DNA of 64,000 nt from Acidovorax sp. GBBC 1281 (GCF_028473645.1 NZ_CP097269.1:5603501-5667500); one strand, 5' to 3'; counted from the stretch's first letter, positions 17,434 through 27,079 are shown. The notes: generated by a model not told the origin, from the letters alone. Made by a program: numbers and translations.

Positions 17434-17706
17434 ATGGACGACTGGCTCGGCCTTTTGCAATGGCCGGCATTCGCGGCCTCGGTGCTGGCGGCTTGGCTGG
17501 TCGCCTCCACGCACCCAGCGCGGCGCAATACCGGCTTCTGGGTCTTTCTCGGCAGCAACGTGCTGTGGCTGGCCTGGGGATGGCACACCCGCGCCTGGGC
17601 GCTCATGGCGCTGCAGTGCTGCCTGGCGGCGATGAACGTGCGGGGCCTGTGGAAAACGGAGCCGGCCGGCGAGGAAAAGGAAGGCGCGGGCAAGGAAGCC
17701 GCATGA
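17434..17706 (+). CDS. Small membrane protein of unknown function
   Basis: This 90-residue protein has two to three hydrophobic segments (WPAFAASVLAAWLVAS, TGFWVFLGSNVLWLAWGW, AWALMALQCCLAAMNVRGL) and a charged C-terminal tail rich in Glu/Lys. It starts 5 nt after the DJ-1-like gene, so it is probably in the same transcript. I do not recognise a family. Confidence 0.55.
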   Translation: MDDWLGLLQWPAFAASVLAAWLVASTHPARRNTGFWVFLGSNVLWLAWGWHTRAWALMALQCCLAAMNVRGLWKTEPAGEEKEGAGKEAA

Positions 17707-17753
17707 AGAGAGCAGCCCGTCGTTGGCCCGGCACCCCGCGCGAAAAAGGTGCG

Positions 17754-17787
17754 AAAAAGGCCTGTCTCCTTGCGAAGACAGGCCTTT
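17754..17787 (-). terminator. Terminator of ssb
   Basis: An 11-bp perfect stem, AAAGGCCTGTC (17756-17766) with GACAGGCCTTT (17777-17787). In the leftward direction it is followed by a T-run (complement of AAAAA at 17754-17758). Confidence 0.82.
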
Positions 17788-17812
17788 CATGGGCCACGAC
17801 GGCGCGACGGCT

Positions 17813-18382
17813 TCAGAACGGAATGTCGTCGTCCATGTCGTCGAAGCCCGAGGCCGCGCGCGGCGCCTGGGCAGCGGGCGCCGGTGCCGGGCGCGGTGCG
17901 GGCGCGGCAGGGCGCTGGACCGGTGCCGGTGCCGGGCGGCGTGCCGGAGCGGGCGGGGCGCTGTTGTCGTAGCCGCCGTCGTTGCCACCGCCGCCGTAGC
18001 CGCTGTCTTCGTAGCCGCCACCGCCGCCCTGGCCGCCGCCCATGCCCTGGCGGCTGCCCAGCATCTGCATGGTGTCGGCGCGGATTTCGGTGGTGAATTT
18101 TTCCTGGCCGGCCTGGTCGGTCCACTTGCGGGTGCGCAGGCTGCCTTCCACATAGACCTGCGAGCCCTTGCGCAGGTACTGGCCGACGATTTCGGCCAGG
18201 CGGCCGTTGAACACCACGCGGTGCCACTCGGTGGCTTCCTTGTTCTCGCCGGTGTTCTTGTCGCGCCAGCGGTCGGTGGTGGCGATGGTGACGTTGGCGA
18301 CCTGGTCGCCGCTGGGGAAGGTGCGCATTTCGGGATCGCGCCCGAGATTGCCCACGATGATGACTTTGTTGACGGATGCCAT
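17813..18382 (-). CDS. ssb: Single-stranded DNA-binding protein
   Basis: This 189-residue protein has an N-terminal OB fold ([20 protein letters not shown] through ~110), a Gly-rich then Pro/Ala-rich flexible linker, and the acidic tip DDMDDDIPF that recruits replication and repair partners. The linker is unusually Pro/Ala/Arg rich (repeats of PAPAP). It is transcribed leftward, divergent from the chloride channel gene, and ends at a strong hairpin. Confidence 0.95.
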   Translation of the reverse strand: MASVNKVIIVGNLGRDPEMRTFPSGDQVANVTIATTDRWRDKNTGENKEATEWHRVVFNGRLAEIVGQYLRKGSQVYVEGSLRTRKWTDQAGQEKFTTEIRADTMQMLGSRQGMGGGQGGGGGYEDSGYGGGGNDGGYDNSAPPAPARRPAPAPVQRPAAPAPRPAPAPAAQAPRAASGFDDMDDDIPF

Positions 18383-18557
18383 GGTGTAAGGGCCTGTAGA
18401 GAATGGTGGAGAGAAGGCACTACGGCCTGCGCGGCCTGTCAGGGGCCGCGGGGAGCCGTCGATTGTGCCCGATTCGCCCCGTGAGCGGACCGGCCGTGCG
18501 AGAAGCCCGTGCCACAATCAAAACGCCTTGTTCCACCGCCTGCCCTGGCCATTTCCC

Positions 18558-19904
18558 ATGCATCGCGAACCCGACTTTCTTCACAACCTGCGGCAGGAGT
18601 TCGCGGACGGCTGGCGGTGGGTGGAGCGCGCGATCGTGCTGGTCTACGCCGCGGCGGCCGGGCTTTTCGTGGTGGCGTTCACGGTCCTGGGGGAATGGGC
18701 GTTCGCACGCTTCGAGCAGGTGCTGCACTGGCAGGGCGGCTGGGCCGTGCTGCTGTGGACCCCGGCGCTCACGGCCGCCATCGTGTGGGCCACGCGCCGC
18801 TTCGTCCCCGGGGCTGCGGGCTCGGGCATTCCGCAGGTGATGGCGGCGCTGGAGCCGGGCCTGCCGCCCGGCCAGCGCGGCTACTTCGTCTCGCTGCGCA
18901 TGTCGCTGGGCAAGGTGCTGCTGGGCAGCGCGGGCTTTCTGGCCGGGCTTTCCATGGGCCGAGAAGGCCCGTCGGTGCAGGTCGCGGCGGGCGTGATGCA
19001 GCACGCGCAGCGCTGGCTCGGGCCGCGCTCGGGCATCACCAGCCATGCATTGCTGGTGGCGGGCGGGGCCGCCGGCATCGCCGCGGCGTTCAATGCGCCG
19101 CTGGCAGGCGTGGTGTTCGCAATCGAGGAGCTGTCGCGCAAGCTCGAATCGCGCAGCAGCGGGCTCATCATCGCGGCCATCGTGCTGGCCGGGCTGATGG
19201 GCGTGTCGTTCTTCGGCAACCTGACCTATTTCGGGGTGATCCGCGTGCCCCGCCTGGGCTGGGACGCGCTGCTGCCCGGCCTGGGCGTGGCCCTGGTGTG
19301 CGGCGTGCTGGGCGGCCTGTTCGCCAAGCTCATCACCGCCTCGCTCACCGGTGCGCCGGGCCGGCTGAACCAGTGGCGCGCCCGGTTCCCGGTGCGCTTC
19401 GCGGCGGCGGGCGGGCTGGCGGTGGCGGTGATCGGCCTGGCCACCGGCGGCGCCACGTTCGGCGCCGGCTCCGAGGCGGTCAAGCACATGCTGGCGGGGC
19501 AGGCCGATGTCCCGGCGTTCTATGTCACGCTGAAATTCATCGCCACCTGGCTCACGGCCTGGTGCGGCGTGCCCGGCGGCTTCTTCGCGCCGGCGCTGTC
19601 GATCGGCGCGGGGGTGGGGCACAACATCTCGCTGCTGACCGGCGCGGACATCGCCCCGGCCCTGATCGCCATGGGCATGGCGGCCTTCCTGGCGGCGGTC
19701 ACGCAGGCGCCGCTCACGGCCTTCATCATCGTGATGGAGATGGTGGACGGCCATGCCATGGTGCTGAGCCTGATGGCCTCGGCCATGCTGGCCAGCCTGG
19801 TGTCGCGCATGCTGGTGCGCCCGCTGTACGAAACGCTGGCGGAACACCTGTTGCACAAGGTGGGCGCGGCGCCGGCGGCACCGGCGGACGCATCGCCCCG
19901 CTGA
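18558..19904 (+). CDS. ClC-family chloride channel/transporter
   Basis: This 448-residue integral membrane protein has the three ClC selectivity motifs: GSGIPQ near residue 95, GREGP near 135 (containing the gating glutamate) and GGFFAPALSIGAG near 345. There is no C-terminal CBS pair. The gating Glu suggests H+/Cl- exchange. Upstream in-frame codons (from 18465) lie beyond a CACAAT -10-like element at 18513 and are not conserved, so the ATG at 18558 is used. It is divergent from ssb. Confidence 0.87.
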   Translation: MHREPDFLHNLRQEFADGWRWVERAIVLVYAAAAGLFVVAFTVLGEWAFARFEQVLHWQGGWAVLLWTPALTAAIVWATRRFVPGAAGSGIPQVMAALEPGLPPGQRGYFVSLRMSLGKVLLGSAGFLAGLSMGREGPSVQVAAGVMQHAQRWLGPRSGITSHALLVAGGAAGIAAAFNAPLAGVVFAIEELSRKLESRSSGLIIAAIVLAGLMGVSFFGNLTYFGVIRVPRLGWDALLPGLGVALVCGVLGGLFAKLITASLTGAPGRLNQWRARFPVRFAAAGGLAVAVIGLATGGATFGAGSEAVKHMLAGQADVPAFYVTLKFIATWLTAWCGVPGGFFAPALSIGAGVGHNISLLTGADIAPALIAMGMAAFLAAVTQAPLTAFIIVMEMVDGHAMVLSLMASAMLASLVSRMLVRPLYETLAEHLLHKVGAAPAAPADASPR

Positions 19905-19954
19905 CATCCACGCTCGCGCGCCTGGTGCCGCAGCACATCCGTTACCCTCGGCGC

Positions 19955-20437
19955 ATGCGTGCCTCCCTCTGCCTTGCACTGTTGTCCTCCGCCTTGCTGC
20001 TGGCCGGCTGCGGCACCACGCCACAGCCGCGTTCGCCGCGCACCAGCGTGACGTATTCGCAGCTGTCGCCCGACCAGTCGAGCGACATCGCCATCCATGC
20101 GTTGGGGCTGGTGGGCACGCCGTACCGCTATGGCGGCAACACGCCCGAGGGCGGGTTCGACTGCAGCGGCCTCATCGGCTATGTGTACAAGAGCCGCGCA
20201 GGCATCGCCCCGCCGCGCACCGTGGCGCAGCTGAGCGACTTCGGGCTGCCGGTGGAGAGCGGCGACCTGCGCACGGGCGACCTGGTGGTGTTCGGCGCGG
20301 GCCGGCCGACGCATGCAGGCATCTACGTGGGCGAGGGCCGCTTCGTGCACGCGCCCTCCACCGGCGGCGAGGTGCGGATGGACCGGCTCGATTCGCGCTA
20401 CTGGTCACGGCAGAAAACCGCCTTCCGCCGGCCCTGA
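19955..20437 (+). CDS. NlpC/P60-family lipoprotein (peptidoglycan endopeptidase)
   Basis: This 160-residue protein has a lipoprotein signal (LLSSALLLAGCGTT, Cys at 19) followed by an NlpC/P60 domain. Catalytic Cys is in FDCSGLIGYVY, His in PTHAGIYVG and a third polar site in RFVHAPSTGG. Such proteins (Spr/MepS-like) cleave murein cross-links at the outer membrane. TACCCT lies 6 nt before the ATG and no ribosome site is visible, so the message may be leaderless. Confidence 0.87.
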   Translation: MRASLCLALLSSALLLAGCGTTPQPRSPRTSVTYSQLSPDQSSDIAIHALGLVGTPYRYGGNTPEGGFDCSGLIGYVYKSRAGIAPPRTVAQLSDFGLPVESGDLRTGDLVVFGAGRPTHAGIYVGEGRFVHAPSTGGEVRMDRLDSRYWSRQKTAFRRP

Positions 20438-20469
20438 GCGGGGCCGAGGGGCAGCGGCGGGCGGCGCGC

Positions 20470-20482
20470 GACAATCGCCGCC
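20470..20482 (+). promoter_or_regulatory. -10 element of aroG, leaderless layout
   Basis: GACAAT (20470-20475), 7 nt (CGCCGCC), then the ATG at 20483. No Shine-Dalgarno sequence is present. Confidence 0.5.
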
Positions 20483-21598
20483 ATGACGACCCCAGCCACC
20501 CCCCACGTGCACCGCACCGCCACCCCGCTCTCCACCCACGACACGACGCGCATCGACGACACGCGCATCAAGGCCGTGCGCCCGCTGATCACGCCTGCGC
20601 TGCTGCAGGAATGGCTGCCCACGCCGCCCGGCGCGCTGCAGCTGGTCGAGACCAGCCGCGCGGCGATCTCGCGCGTGCTGCACGGCCAGGACGACCGGCT
20701 CGTCGTGGTGGTGGGACCCTGCTCGATCCACGACCACGGGCAGGCCATGGAATACGCCCGCCAGCTCAAAACGCAGGCCGACGCGCTGTCGCAGAACCTG
20801 CTGGTCGTGATGCGCGTGTATTTCGAGAAGCCCCGCACCACCGTCGGCTGGAAGGGCTACATCAACGACCCGCACCTGGACGGCAGCTTCGCCATCAACG
20901 AGGGGCTGGAGATGGCCCGCGCGCTGCTCCTGGACATCCTGGCGCTGGGCCTGCCGGTGGGCACCGAATTCCTCGACCTGCTCAGCCCGCAGTTCATCAG
21001 CGACCTGGTGAGCTGGGGCGCGATCGGGGCGCGCACCACCGAAAGCCAGAGCCACCGCCAGCTGGCCAGCGGCCTGTCGTGCCCGGTGGGCTTCAAGAAC
21101 GGCACCGACGGCGGCGTGAAGGTGGCCAGCGACGCCATCCTGGCGGCCCAGGCGCCGCATGCCTTCATGGGCATGACCAAGATGGGCCAGTCCGCCATCT
21201 TCGAGACGCGCGGCAACAACGACTGCCACGTGATCCTGCGCGGCGGCAAGCAGCCCAACTACGCGGCGCCGTCCGTGGACGCCGCCTGCCAGCTGCTGCA
21301 GGCGGCGGGGCTGCGCGCGCAGGTGATGGTCGACGTCTCGCACGCCAACAGCAGCAAGCAGCACAGCCGCCAGATCGACGTGGCGGCCGACGTCGCCGGG
21401 CAGGTGGCCGGGGGCGACCATCGCATCGTGGGCCTGATGATCGAGAGCCACCTGCAGGAAGGCCGGCAGGACATCGTCGCCGGCCAGCCCCTGGCGCACG
21501 GCGTGTCAGTGACCGACGCCTGCATCAGCATGGCGCAGACGGCGCCGGTCCTGCAGGGCCTGGCGCAGGCGGTGCGCGAACGGCGTAAGGCCCGATAG
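20483..21598 (+). CDS. aroG: 3-deoxy-7-phosphoheptulonate synthase, class I
   Basis: This 371-residue cytosolic enzyme condenses phosphoenolpyruvate and erythrose 4-phosphate at the entry of the shikimate pathway. It has the class I motifs VVVVGPCSIHD, RVYFEKPRTTVGWKG, GARTTESQSHRQLASGLSCPVGFKNGT and the C-terminal GLMIESHLQEGRQ. The length and ~45-residue N-terminal extension fit feedback-regulated AroF/G/H enzymes. Which aromatic amino acid inhibits it cannot be read from the sequence. Confidence 0.92.
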   Translation: MTTPATPHVHRTATPLSTHDTTRIDDTRIKAVRPLITPALLQEWLPTPPGALQLVETSRAAISRVLHGQDDRLVVVVGPCSIHDHGQAMEYARQLKTQADALSQNLLVVMRVYFEKPRTTVGWKGYINDPHLDGSFAINEGLEMARALLLDILALGLPVGTEFLDLLSPQFISDLVSWGAIGARTTESQSHRQLASGLSCPVGFKNGTDGGVKVASDAILAAQAPHAFMGMTKMGQSAIFETRGNNDCHVILRGGKQPNYAAPSVDAACQLLQAAGLRAQVMVDVSHANSSKQHSRQIDVAADVAGQVAGGDHRIVGLMIESHLQEGRQDIVAGQPLAHGVSVTDACISMAQTAPVLQGLAQAVRERRKAR

Positions 21599-21610
21599 GG
21601 CCAGGAAGCA

Positions 21611-21635
21611 ACACCGGCCGTCGCGGTGCCGGTGT
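21611..21635 (+). terminator. Hairpin after aroG (possible terminator)
   Basis: ACACCGGC (21611-21618) pairs with GCCGGTGT (21628-21635). There is no adjacent T-run; TTTTT occurs 15 nt further on. It could be a weak or Rho-assisted terminator. Confidence 0.4.
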
Positions 21636-21722
21636 AGCATTGACCGTTACTTTTTGTAGTCATTTGCCGCCGCAGATCCCGATCCGCCCGAATCCCATGC
21701 AGGTGCTGTCGCCTACCGACCC

Positions 21723-24700
21723 ATGCCAACAGCCACTTTCCTGTCCGCTGGCCTTCTGAGCGTGCCGCCCAAGGCCGCTCCCGTGGGCAAACGCCTGGAA
21801 GCGCTGCGCGCCTGCGCGGTGCTGGACACCCCGGCGGAAGAGGCGTTCGATCAGCTGACCCGGCTGGCCGCCCGCCTGTGCGGCATGCCCATGGCGGCGA
21901 TCGGTTTCATCGACCAGGGGCGCGAGTGGTTCAAGGCCAGCACCGGCATCGAACTGCAGTCGCTGGATGCGGCCCACCCGCTGTGCACGCTGGCGGTGGA
22001 CGGCCGGGTGGTGCAGGTGCAGGACACGCACGCCCATTCCACGCTGCGCCGCCATCCGCTGGTGATCGCCGGGCCGCGCGTGCGCGCCGTGGCCTGCATG
22101 CCGCTGATCACCGCGGAGAAATGGGTGCTGGGCGCCGTGGTGGTGATGTCCACCGAGCCGTGCGTGCTGCAGCCGCCCCAGCTCGAATCGCTGCGCGCGG
22201 TGGCCGGGCAGGCCATCGCCCTGCTGGAGCTGCGCCGCAGCCAGCGCAACCAGGCGCGCATGGCCACCGAGCGGGCCGCCAGCGACGAGCGCTTTCACCT
22301 GGTGGCGCGCGCCACAGCCGACGCCATCTGGGACTGGAACCTGCACGACGACTCCATGTGGTGGAACGAGGGCATGCAGACGCTGTTCGGCGTGCCGATG
22401 CAGACCCTGCCGCACGACAGCACGTCGTGGACGCTTCGGCTGCACCCGGAAGACAGCGACGCGGTGCTGGAGAGCATCCACGCGGCGATCGAGGGCACGG
22501 CCAAGCACTGGGCCGAGGAATACCGCTTTCGCCGCTACGACGGCAGCTACGCCTGGGTGCAGGACCGCGGCTTCGTGATCCGCGACGCCGAGGGCCGCGC
22601 GGTCCGCATGGTGGGCGGCATGACCGACATCAGTGCGCAAAAGGACAGCGCGCTGCAAGCCAAGGACGAGGCCCGCACCCACGCCGAGCTGGTGCGCGTG
22701 CAGCAGAAGATTTCGTCGCTCGAACTGTCCATGGACGAGGTGTTGCAGCTGGTGGCCCGCACCGCGATGGAACTGTCCGATGCGGGCGGTGCGATGGTGG
22801 TGATGCGCGAAGGCGACAAAGCCCGGGTGCAGGCCAGCACCGGCATGCGCGCCGTCCCGCTGAACGACGTGCGCCCGCTGGAAGGCTACGAGCTGTGGCA
22901 CCGCATCGACGCGGGCGAGACCGTCTGCAGCCAGCCGGCCGTTGCCCAGGCCATGCCCTCGGCCGCCCTGTGCGAGCCGGGGCCGGTGGCCTTCATCGCG
23001 GCGCCGGTGCGCGCGGGCGATGCGGTGGTGGGCATGCTCAAGGTCAACGGCGACCCGCTGGCATCGTTCTCGCAGCGCCACCTGGCGCACGTGCAGATCC
23101 TGGCCGAGTCGCTGGGCGCCGTGGTGCAGCTGCGGCGCTATGCCGCGCAGCTGCACGCGTCCGAGCAGCAGTACCGCCTGCTGTTCGATGCGCACCCGCA
23201 GCCCATGTGGGTGTACGAGCTGGGCACCCTGCGCATCCTGGCCGTCAACCGGGCCATGGTGCGCCACTACGGGTACAGCGAGGCGGAACTGCTGTGCATG
23301 ACCACGCCCGACCTCTGGCCGCAGGACAACCGCGAAGCCCGCACCCGGGAGGCGCACACCATTCCCCACAATGCCCGGCGCGACGCCGTGCACCGGCGCC
23401 ACCGCAAGAAGGACGGCACGGTGATCGACACCGAGGTGTACGCCGGGGGCATCGAATTCAACGGCGTGCCCGCCCGCCAGGTGCTGGCCACCGACGTCAC
23501 GCAGCGCATGCGCCTCGAACGGGAGCTGGCGCGGGTGGGCAGCATCCAGCGGCTGCTGGCCGCCTGCAACGAATCGCTGGTGCGCGCGACCTCCGAGGCC
23601 GACCTGCTGCGCGAGGTCTGCCGCATCGCCACGGACGTGGGCGGCTACCGGATGGCCTGGGTCGGCATGGTGCGCGACGATGCGCGCCAGAGCATCGAGC
23701 CCGTGGCCTGCGCAGGCAAGGACAGCGAAAGTTATATCGAAAGGCTCCAACTGAGCGGGTCGGCCGACCAGCCGGGCGGCCAGGGCCCGGCCGGGGTGGC
23801 GGTGCGCAGCGGCCGGCCGGTGATCGTGCGCGACATCCGGCTCGACCCGCTGTTTGCCACCTGGACCGAGCGCATGCTCCGGCAGGGCCTGCACTCGGTA
23901 ATCAGCCTGCCGCTGCGCAACGCCGAGCGCTCCTTCGGCCTGCTGTACCTGTATCCGCCGGGCGTGCTGGAGATCGGCTCCGAAGAAACCGAGCTGCTGC
24001 AGCAACTGGCCAACGACCTGGCCTTCGGCATCGAGAGCCTGCGCACCCGCCAGGACCAGCAGCGCCTGCAAAGCGTGGTGCTCAAGGCCGCCGCCGCCAT
24101 CTCGGCCAGCACGGGGACCGAATTCTTCAAGCAGCTGGCCAGCAACATGGCGGAAGCGCTGGGCGCACAGGCCGGCTGCGTGACCCGGTTGCTGCCGCCG
24201 GTGGAGGGGCAGCCGCCGCGCGCCATCACGCTTTCGCGCGTGCAGGACGGCGTGGTGCAGCCCAATGCCGAATATTCGCTGGAAGGCACGCCCAGCCTGC
24301 GTCTGGCGACCGATGCGGAATACGTCGTCACCTCCGGCGTGTCCGAGATGTATCCGCGCTCGCCCATCGCGGCGCTGGGCGCGCAAAGCTACGTGGGCCA
24401 GCAATTGCGTGACGCCGAAGGGCGGCCGATCGGGCTGATCTTCGTGATCTTCCGCGAGCCGCTGGAGCGGCCGGCCCTGGTTTCCTCCACCTTGCGCATC
24501 TTCGCGGCGCGCGCCACCGCCGAAATGGCCCGCCAGGCATCGGACGCCCACATCCGGCGCCAGGCCTCGCTGCTGGACAAGGCCCGCGACGCCATCATCG
24601 TGCGCGACCTGAAGCACCGCATCACGTTCTGGAACCAGGGCGCCGAGCGCATGTACGGCTGGTCGCAGGCGCAGGTGCTGGGCCGCACCATCGACACGCT

Positions 24701-26225
24701 GCTCTACCAGAACGCCACCGAATTCCTGCGCGCCACCGAGGCCACCCTGGCCCAGGGCGAGTGGGCGGGCGAGATCGTGCAGTTCCACCAGGACGGGCAT
24801 GCGATCGATGTGGAAGGCCGCTGGACCCTGGTGCGCGACGAGGGCGGCCAGCCCGAATCCATCCTGGCCATCCACACCGACATCGGCCACCGCAAGGCCA
24901 CCGAGCGCGAGATCCAGCGCCTGGCGTTCTTCGACTCGCTCACCGGCCTGCCCAACCGCATGCTGCTCATGGACCGCATGCACCAGGCCCTGGCCACGGC
25001 GCAGCGCCAGCGCCAGGGCGGGGCGCTGCTGTTCATCGACCTGGACAACTTCAAGACGCTGAACGACACGCTGGGCCACGACAAGGGCGACCTGCTGCTG
25101 CAGCAGGTGGCGCAGCGCCTGAACACCTGCGTGCGCACCGTCGATACCGTGGCGCGGCTGGGCGGCGACGAGTTCGTGGTGATGATCGAGGCGCTCAGCC
25201 CCCGGCCCGACGAACTGGCCGTGAGCGCCCGCGTGGTGGGCGAGAAGATCCTGTCGGTGCTGAGTGCCCCCTATGCCCTGGACGGCTACCAGTACCGCAG
25301 CACGCCCAGCATCGGCGTCGCCCCGTTCACCGACGGCCAGTCCACCGTGGGCGAGCTGCTCAAGCAGGCGGACCTGGCCATGTACCAGGCCAAGACCGCC
25401 GGCCGCAACACCCTGCGCTTTTTCGACCCCGGCATGCAGGCCGTGGTGACGGCCCGGGCCGCGCTGGAAGACGACCTGCGCACGGCGATCGCCCGCGAGG
25501 AATTCCTGCTGCACTACCAGCCCCAGGTGGACACGATGAACCGCGTGGTCGGGGTGGAGGCGCTGGTGCGCTGGCCGCATGCCAAGCGGGGCATGGTGCC
25601 GCCGGGCGATTTCATTCCGCTGGCCGAGGAAACCGGTCTCGTGCTGCCCCTGGGCCGCTGGGTGCTGCACACCGCCTGCACCTTGCTGGCCAGCTGGCAG
25701 GACGAGCCCTCCCTGTCGCACCTCACCATGGCGGTGAACGTGAGCTCGCGCCAGTTCCACCACGCGGGCTTCGTGGACGACGTGGTGCGTGCGCTGGTGT
25801 TCACCGGGGCGCCGGCCGACCAGCTCAAGCTGGAGCTGACCGAGAGCCTCTTCGTGGACGACATGGAGACCACGATCGCCACCATGTCGGCGCTGCGCGC
25901 CCATGGGGTGGGTTTCTCGCTGGACGACTTCGGCACCGGCTACTCTTCCCTGAGCTACCTCAAGCGCATGCCGCTGGACCAGCTCAAGATCGACCAGAGC
26001 TTCGTGCGCGACCTGCTCAGCGATCCCAACGATGCGGCCATCGTGGACACCATCATCGCGCTCTCGCGCAGCCTGGGCCTGAACGTCATCGCCGAAGGCG
26101 TCGAGACCGGCGCCCAGCGCAACCGCCTGGCGCAGGCGGGCTGCCAGCTCTACCAGGGCTATTTCTTCAGTCGGCCGCTGCCGGCCGACGTGCTCGAGCG
26201 CTTCCTGCGGAACGCGCTCGTCTGA
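21723..26225 (+). CDS. Large multi-sensor GGDEF-EAL cyclic-di-GMP protein
   Basis: This 1500-residue, apparently soluble protein has no membrane segment. In order it shows a GAF domain (~25-165), PAS (~185-305), GAF (~325-475), PAS (~485-600), two further GAF-like regions (~615-770 and ~780-945), PAS (~955-1065), GGDEF (~1075-1235) and EAL (~1250-1495). The cyclase motif is intact (RLGGDEFVVM). So are the phosphodiesterase motifs (GVEALVRW, DDFGTGYSSLSYL, KIDQSFV, IAEGVET), so both activities are possible. The many sensor modules suggest integration of several cytosolic signals. It is followed by the origin-like non-coding region. Confidence 0.9.
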   Translation: MPTATFLSAGLLSVPPKAAPVGKRLEALRACAVLDTPAEEAFDQLTRLAARLCGMPMAAIGFIDQGREWFKASTGIELQSLDAAHPLCTLAVDGRVVQVQDTHAHSTLRRHPLVIAGPRVRAVACMPLITAEKWVLGAVVVMSTEPCVLQPPQLESLRAVAGQAIALLELRRSQRNQARMATERAASDERFHLVARATADAIWDWNLHDDSMWWNEGMQTLFGVPMQTLPHDSTSWTLRLHPEDSDAVLESIHAAIEGTAKHWAEEYRFRRYDGSYAWVQDRGFVIRDAEGRAVRMVGGMTDISAQKDSALQAKDEARTHAELVRVQQKISSLELSMDEVLQLVARTAMELSDAGGAMVVMREGDKARVQASTGMRAVPLNDVRPLEGYELWHRIDAGETVCSQPAVAQAMPSAALCEPGPVAFIAAPVRAGDAVVGMLKVNGDPLASFSQRHLAHVQILAESLGAVVQLRRYAAQLHASEQQYRLLFDAHPQPMWVYELGTLRILAVNRAMVRHYGYSEAELLCMTTPDLWPQDNREARTREAHTIPHNARRDAVHRRHRKKDGTVIDTEVYAGGIEFNGVPARQVLATDVTQRMRLERELARVGSIQRLLAACNESLVRATSEADLLREVCRIATDVGGYRMAWVGMVRDDARQSIEPVACAGKDSESYIERLQLSGSADQPGGQGPAGVAVRSGRPVIVRDIRLDPLFATWTERMLRQGLHSVISLPLRNAERSFGLLYLYPPGVLEIGSEETELLQQLANDLAFGIESLRTRQDQQRLQSVVLKAAAAISASTGTEFFKQLASNMAEALGAQAGCVTRLLPPVEGQPPRAITLSRVQDGVVQPNAEYSLEGTPSLRLATDAEYVVTSGVSEMYPRSPIAALGAQSYVGQQLRDAEGRPIGLIFVIFREPLERPALVSSTLRIFAARATAEMARQASDAHIRRQASLLDKARDAIIVRDLKHRITFWNQGAERMYGWSQAQVLGRTIDTLLYQNATEFLRATEATLAQGEWAGEIVQFHQDGHAIDVEGRWTLVRDEGGQPESILAIHTDIGHRKATEREIQRLAFFDSLTGLPNRMLLMDRMHQALATAQRQRQGGALLFIDLDNFKTLNDTLGHDKGDLLLQQVAQRLNTCVRTVDTVARLGGDEFVVMIEALSPRPDELAVSARVVGEKILSVLSAPYALDGYQYRSTPSIGVAPFTDGQSTVGELLKQADLAMYQAKTAGRNTLRFFDPGMQAVVTARAALEDDLRTAIAREEFLLHYQPQVDTMNRVVGVEALVRWPHAKRGMVPPGDFIPLAEETGLVLPLGRWVLHTACTLLASWQDEPSLSHLTMAVNVSSRQFHHAGFVDDVVRALVFTGAPADQLKLELTESLFVDDMETTIATMSALRAHGVGFSLDDFGTGYSSLSYLKRMPLDQLKIDQSFVRDLLSDPNDAAIVDTIIALSRSLGLNVIAEGVETGAQRNRLAQAGCQLYQGYFFSRPLPADVLERFLRNALV

Positions 26226-26440
26226 TCTCTTTCCTCTGACAGCCCCTGGCAGGCCCCTGCCGGGCGGCTGGGCGGCCCTCCACGCGCCGGGTGGGCCCTC
26301 CCCCCCTTCCTCCCCCTGCCTCCGCTGTGCCGAAGGCCTCTGGCGCCTTCCTGCGCCACGAGCGTCTCGTTCTGCCACACCTCCTGGCCATCCGGGGCGG
26401 GCCGCGGGCGACGGTTTTTTCTGTCTTCTCCTTAATGTCT

Positions 26441-26489
26441 TTATCAATCCATAGTAGTCGTAGTAAGCACGGTTTCCCTTTGTGGACAA
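26441..26489 (-). other. DnaA-trio-like run plus DnaA box, module A
   Basis: TTATCAATCC is followed by TAG TAG TCG TAG TAA (26452-26466), 14 nt, then TGTGGACAA (26481-26489). Read on the minus strand this is DnaA box TTGTCCACA, spacer, CTA/CGA-type triplets, then AT-rich DNA. That is the order described for the basal origin-unwinding system, in which DnaA spreads from the box along the trios. Confidence 0.65.
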
Positions 26490-26600
26490 CTGCATTTTTC
26501 CGTTGCGGATCAACGGACTTGCGATGCCGTGAACCTTGTGGGCGGCACCCGGCTCCCGCTGTCGCGGCGGCGGGGACAAAACCGGCGCATCGCCTTTCGC

Positions 26601-26637
26601 TGTGGACAAGTGGCCGGTTGTGCGGGAAATATCCACA
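26601..26637. other. Two further DnaA boxes, module A
   Basis: TGTGGACAA (26601-26609) and, in the opposite orientation, ATATCCACA (26629-26637). Each differs by one base from the consensus TTATCCACA or its complement. The next site in module A, TTGTTCCCG at 26641, is degenerate where module B has a good box. Confidence 0.65.
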
Positions 26638-26921
26638 GACTTGTTCCCGTGGCCGCCCTCTTTCCACCCGTTGGCGCGAAAGCGGCCCCCTTCCGGGCGA
26701 TGTCGCCAGGTCCGACACCTGCCGACCATGGATCGGGCGCAGCCCGTCGATCGGACGGCGAGGCGTTCGCCCCTTTCTTCTTTTTCTTTCCCTTCCCTTT
26801 TTCTTTTCCCACGGCGGGCGGGATGCCTTCGTTTTGCGCCGGGCCCGGGTGGCCTCGGACAAGGAGCGCGGCGGTCGGTTTTTCGGCGGCCCGGAGGTTC
26901 TTTGTTATTCCATTAAAGGTT

Positions 26922-26970
26922 CTATCAATACATAGCAGTAGTAGTAGAGGAGCCCTGTTTCTGTGGACAA
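26922..26970 (-). other. DnaA-trio-like run plus DnaA box, module B
   Basis: CTATCAATACA is followed by TAG CAG TAG TAG TAG (26933-26947), 14 nt, then TGTGGACAA (26962-26970). The spacing from the last triplet to the box is exactly as in module A. On the minus strand the order is box, GC-containing spacer, CTACTACTACTGCTA, AT-rich DNA. Confidence 0.7.
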
Positions 26971-27079
26971 GGCCGATTTCCTCAACGCTGCCAAGCACTT
27001 GGATGGCCGTAAACCCTGTGGCGCCGGCCGGGTGAACCGGCATGCCGGGCGACAACAACTTTGGCGCATCGGTATCTTC

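Larger units (their letters stand above)
26290..26700. repeat. Origin-like module A (first tandem copy)
   Basis: This non-coding module contains, in order, a polypyrimidine run (26298-26332), a GC-rich stretch, an AT-rich stretch (26414-26450), a TAG-trio run (26452-26466), and DnaA boxes TGTGGACAA at 26481 and 26601 and ATATCCACA at 26629. Module B repeats the same parts in the same order at +479 to +481 bp. Shared blocks include GGCGCATCG before the second box and CGGTTTTT before the AT-rich part. Reading frames through it look like shadows. Nothing else coding is seen between 26226 and 27206. Confidence 0.75.

Noticed and set aside
21660..26729. A 1689-codon leftward open frame covering the GGDEF-EAL gene and origin-like region
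   Set aside because: It is antisense to a protein with well-defined domains, is rich in His/Gly/Arg/Ala as expected of GC-rich shadow frames, and shows no domain or ribosome site.
26291..26935. Reading frames in both directions inside the origin-like region
   Set aside because: They have low-complexity or Arg/Pro-rich composition and no ribosome sites, and the two modules are conserved in DNA motifs and spacing rather than in any common reading frame.
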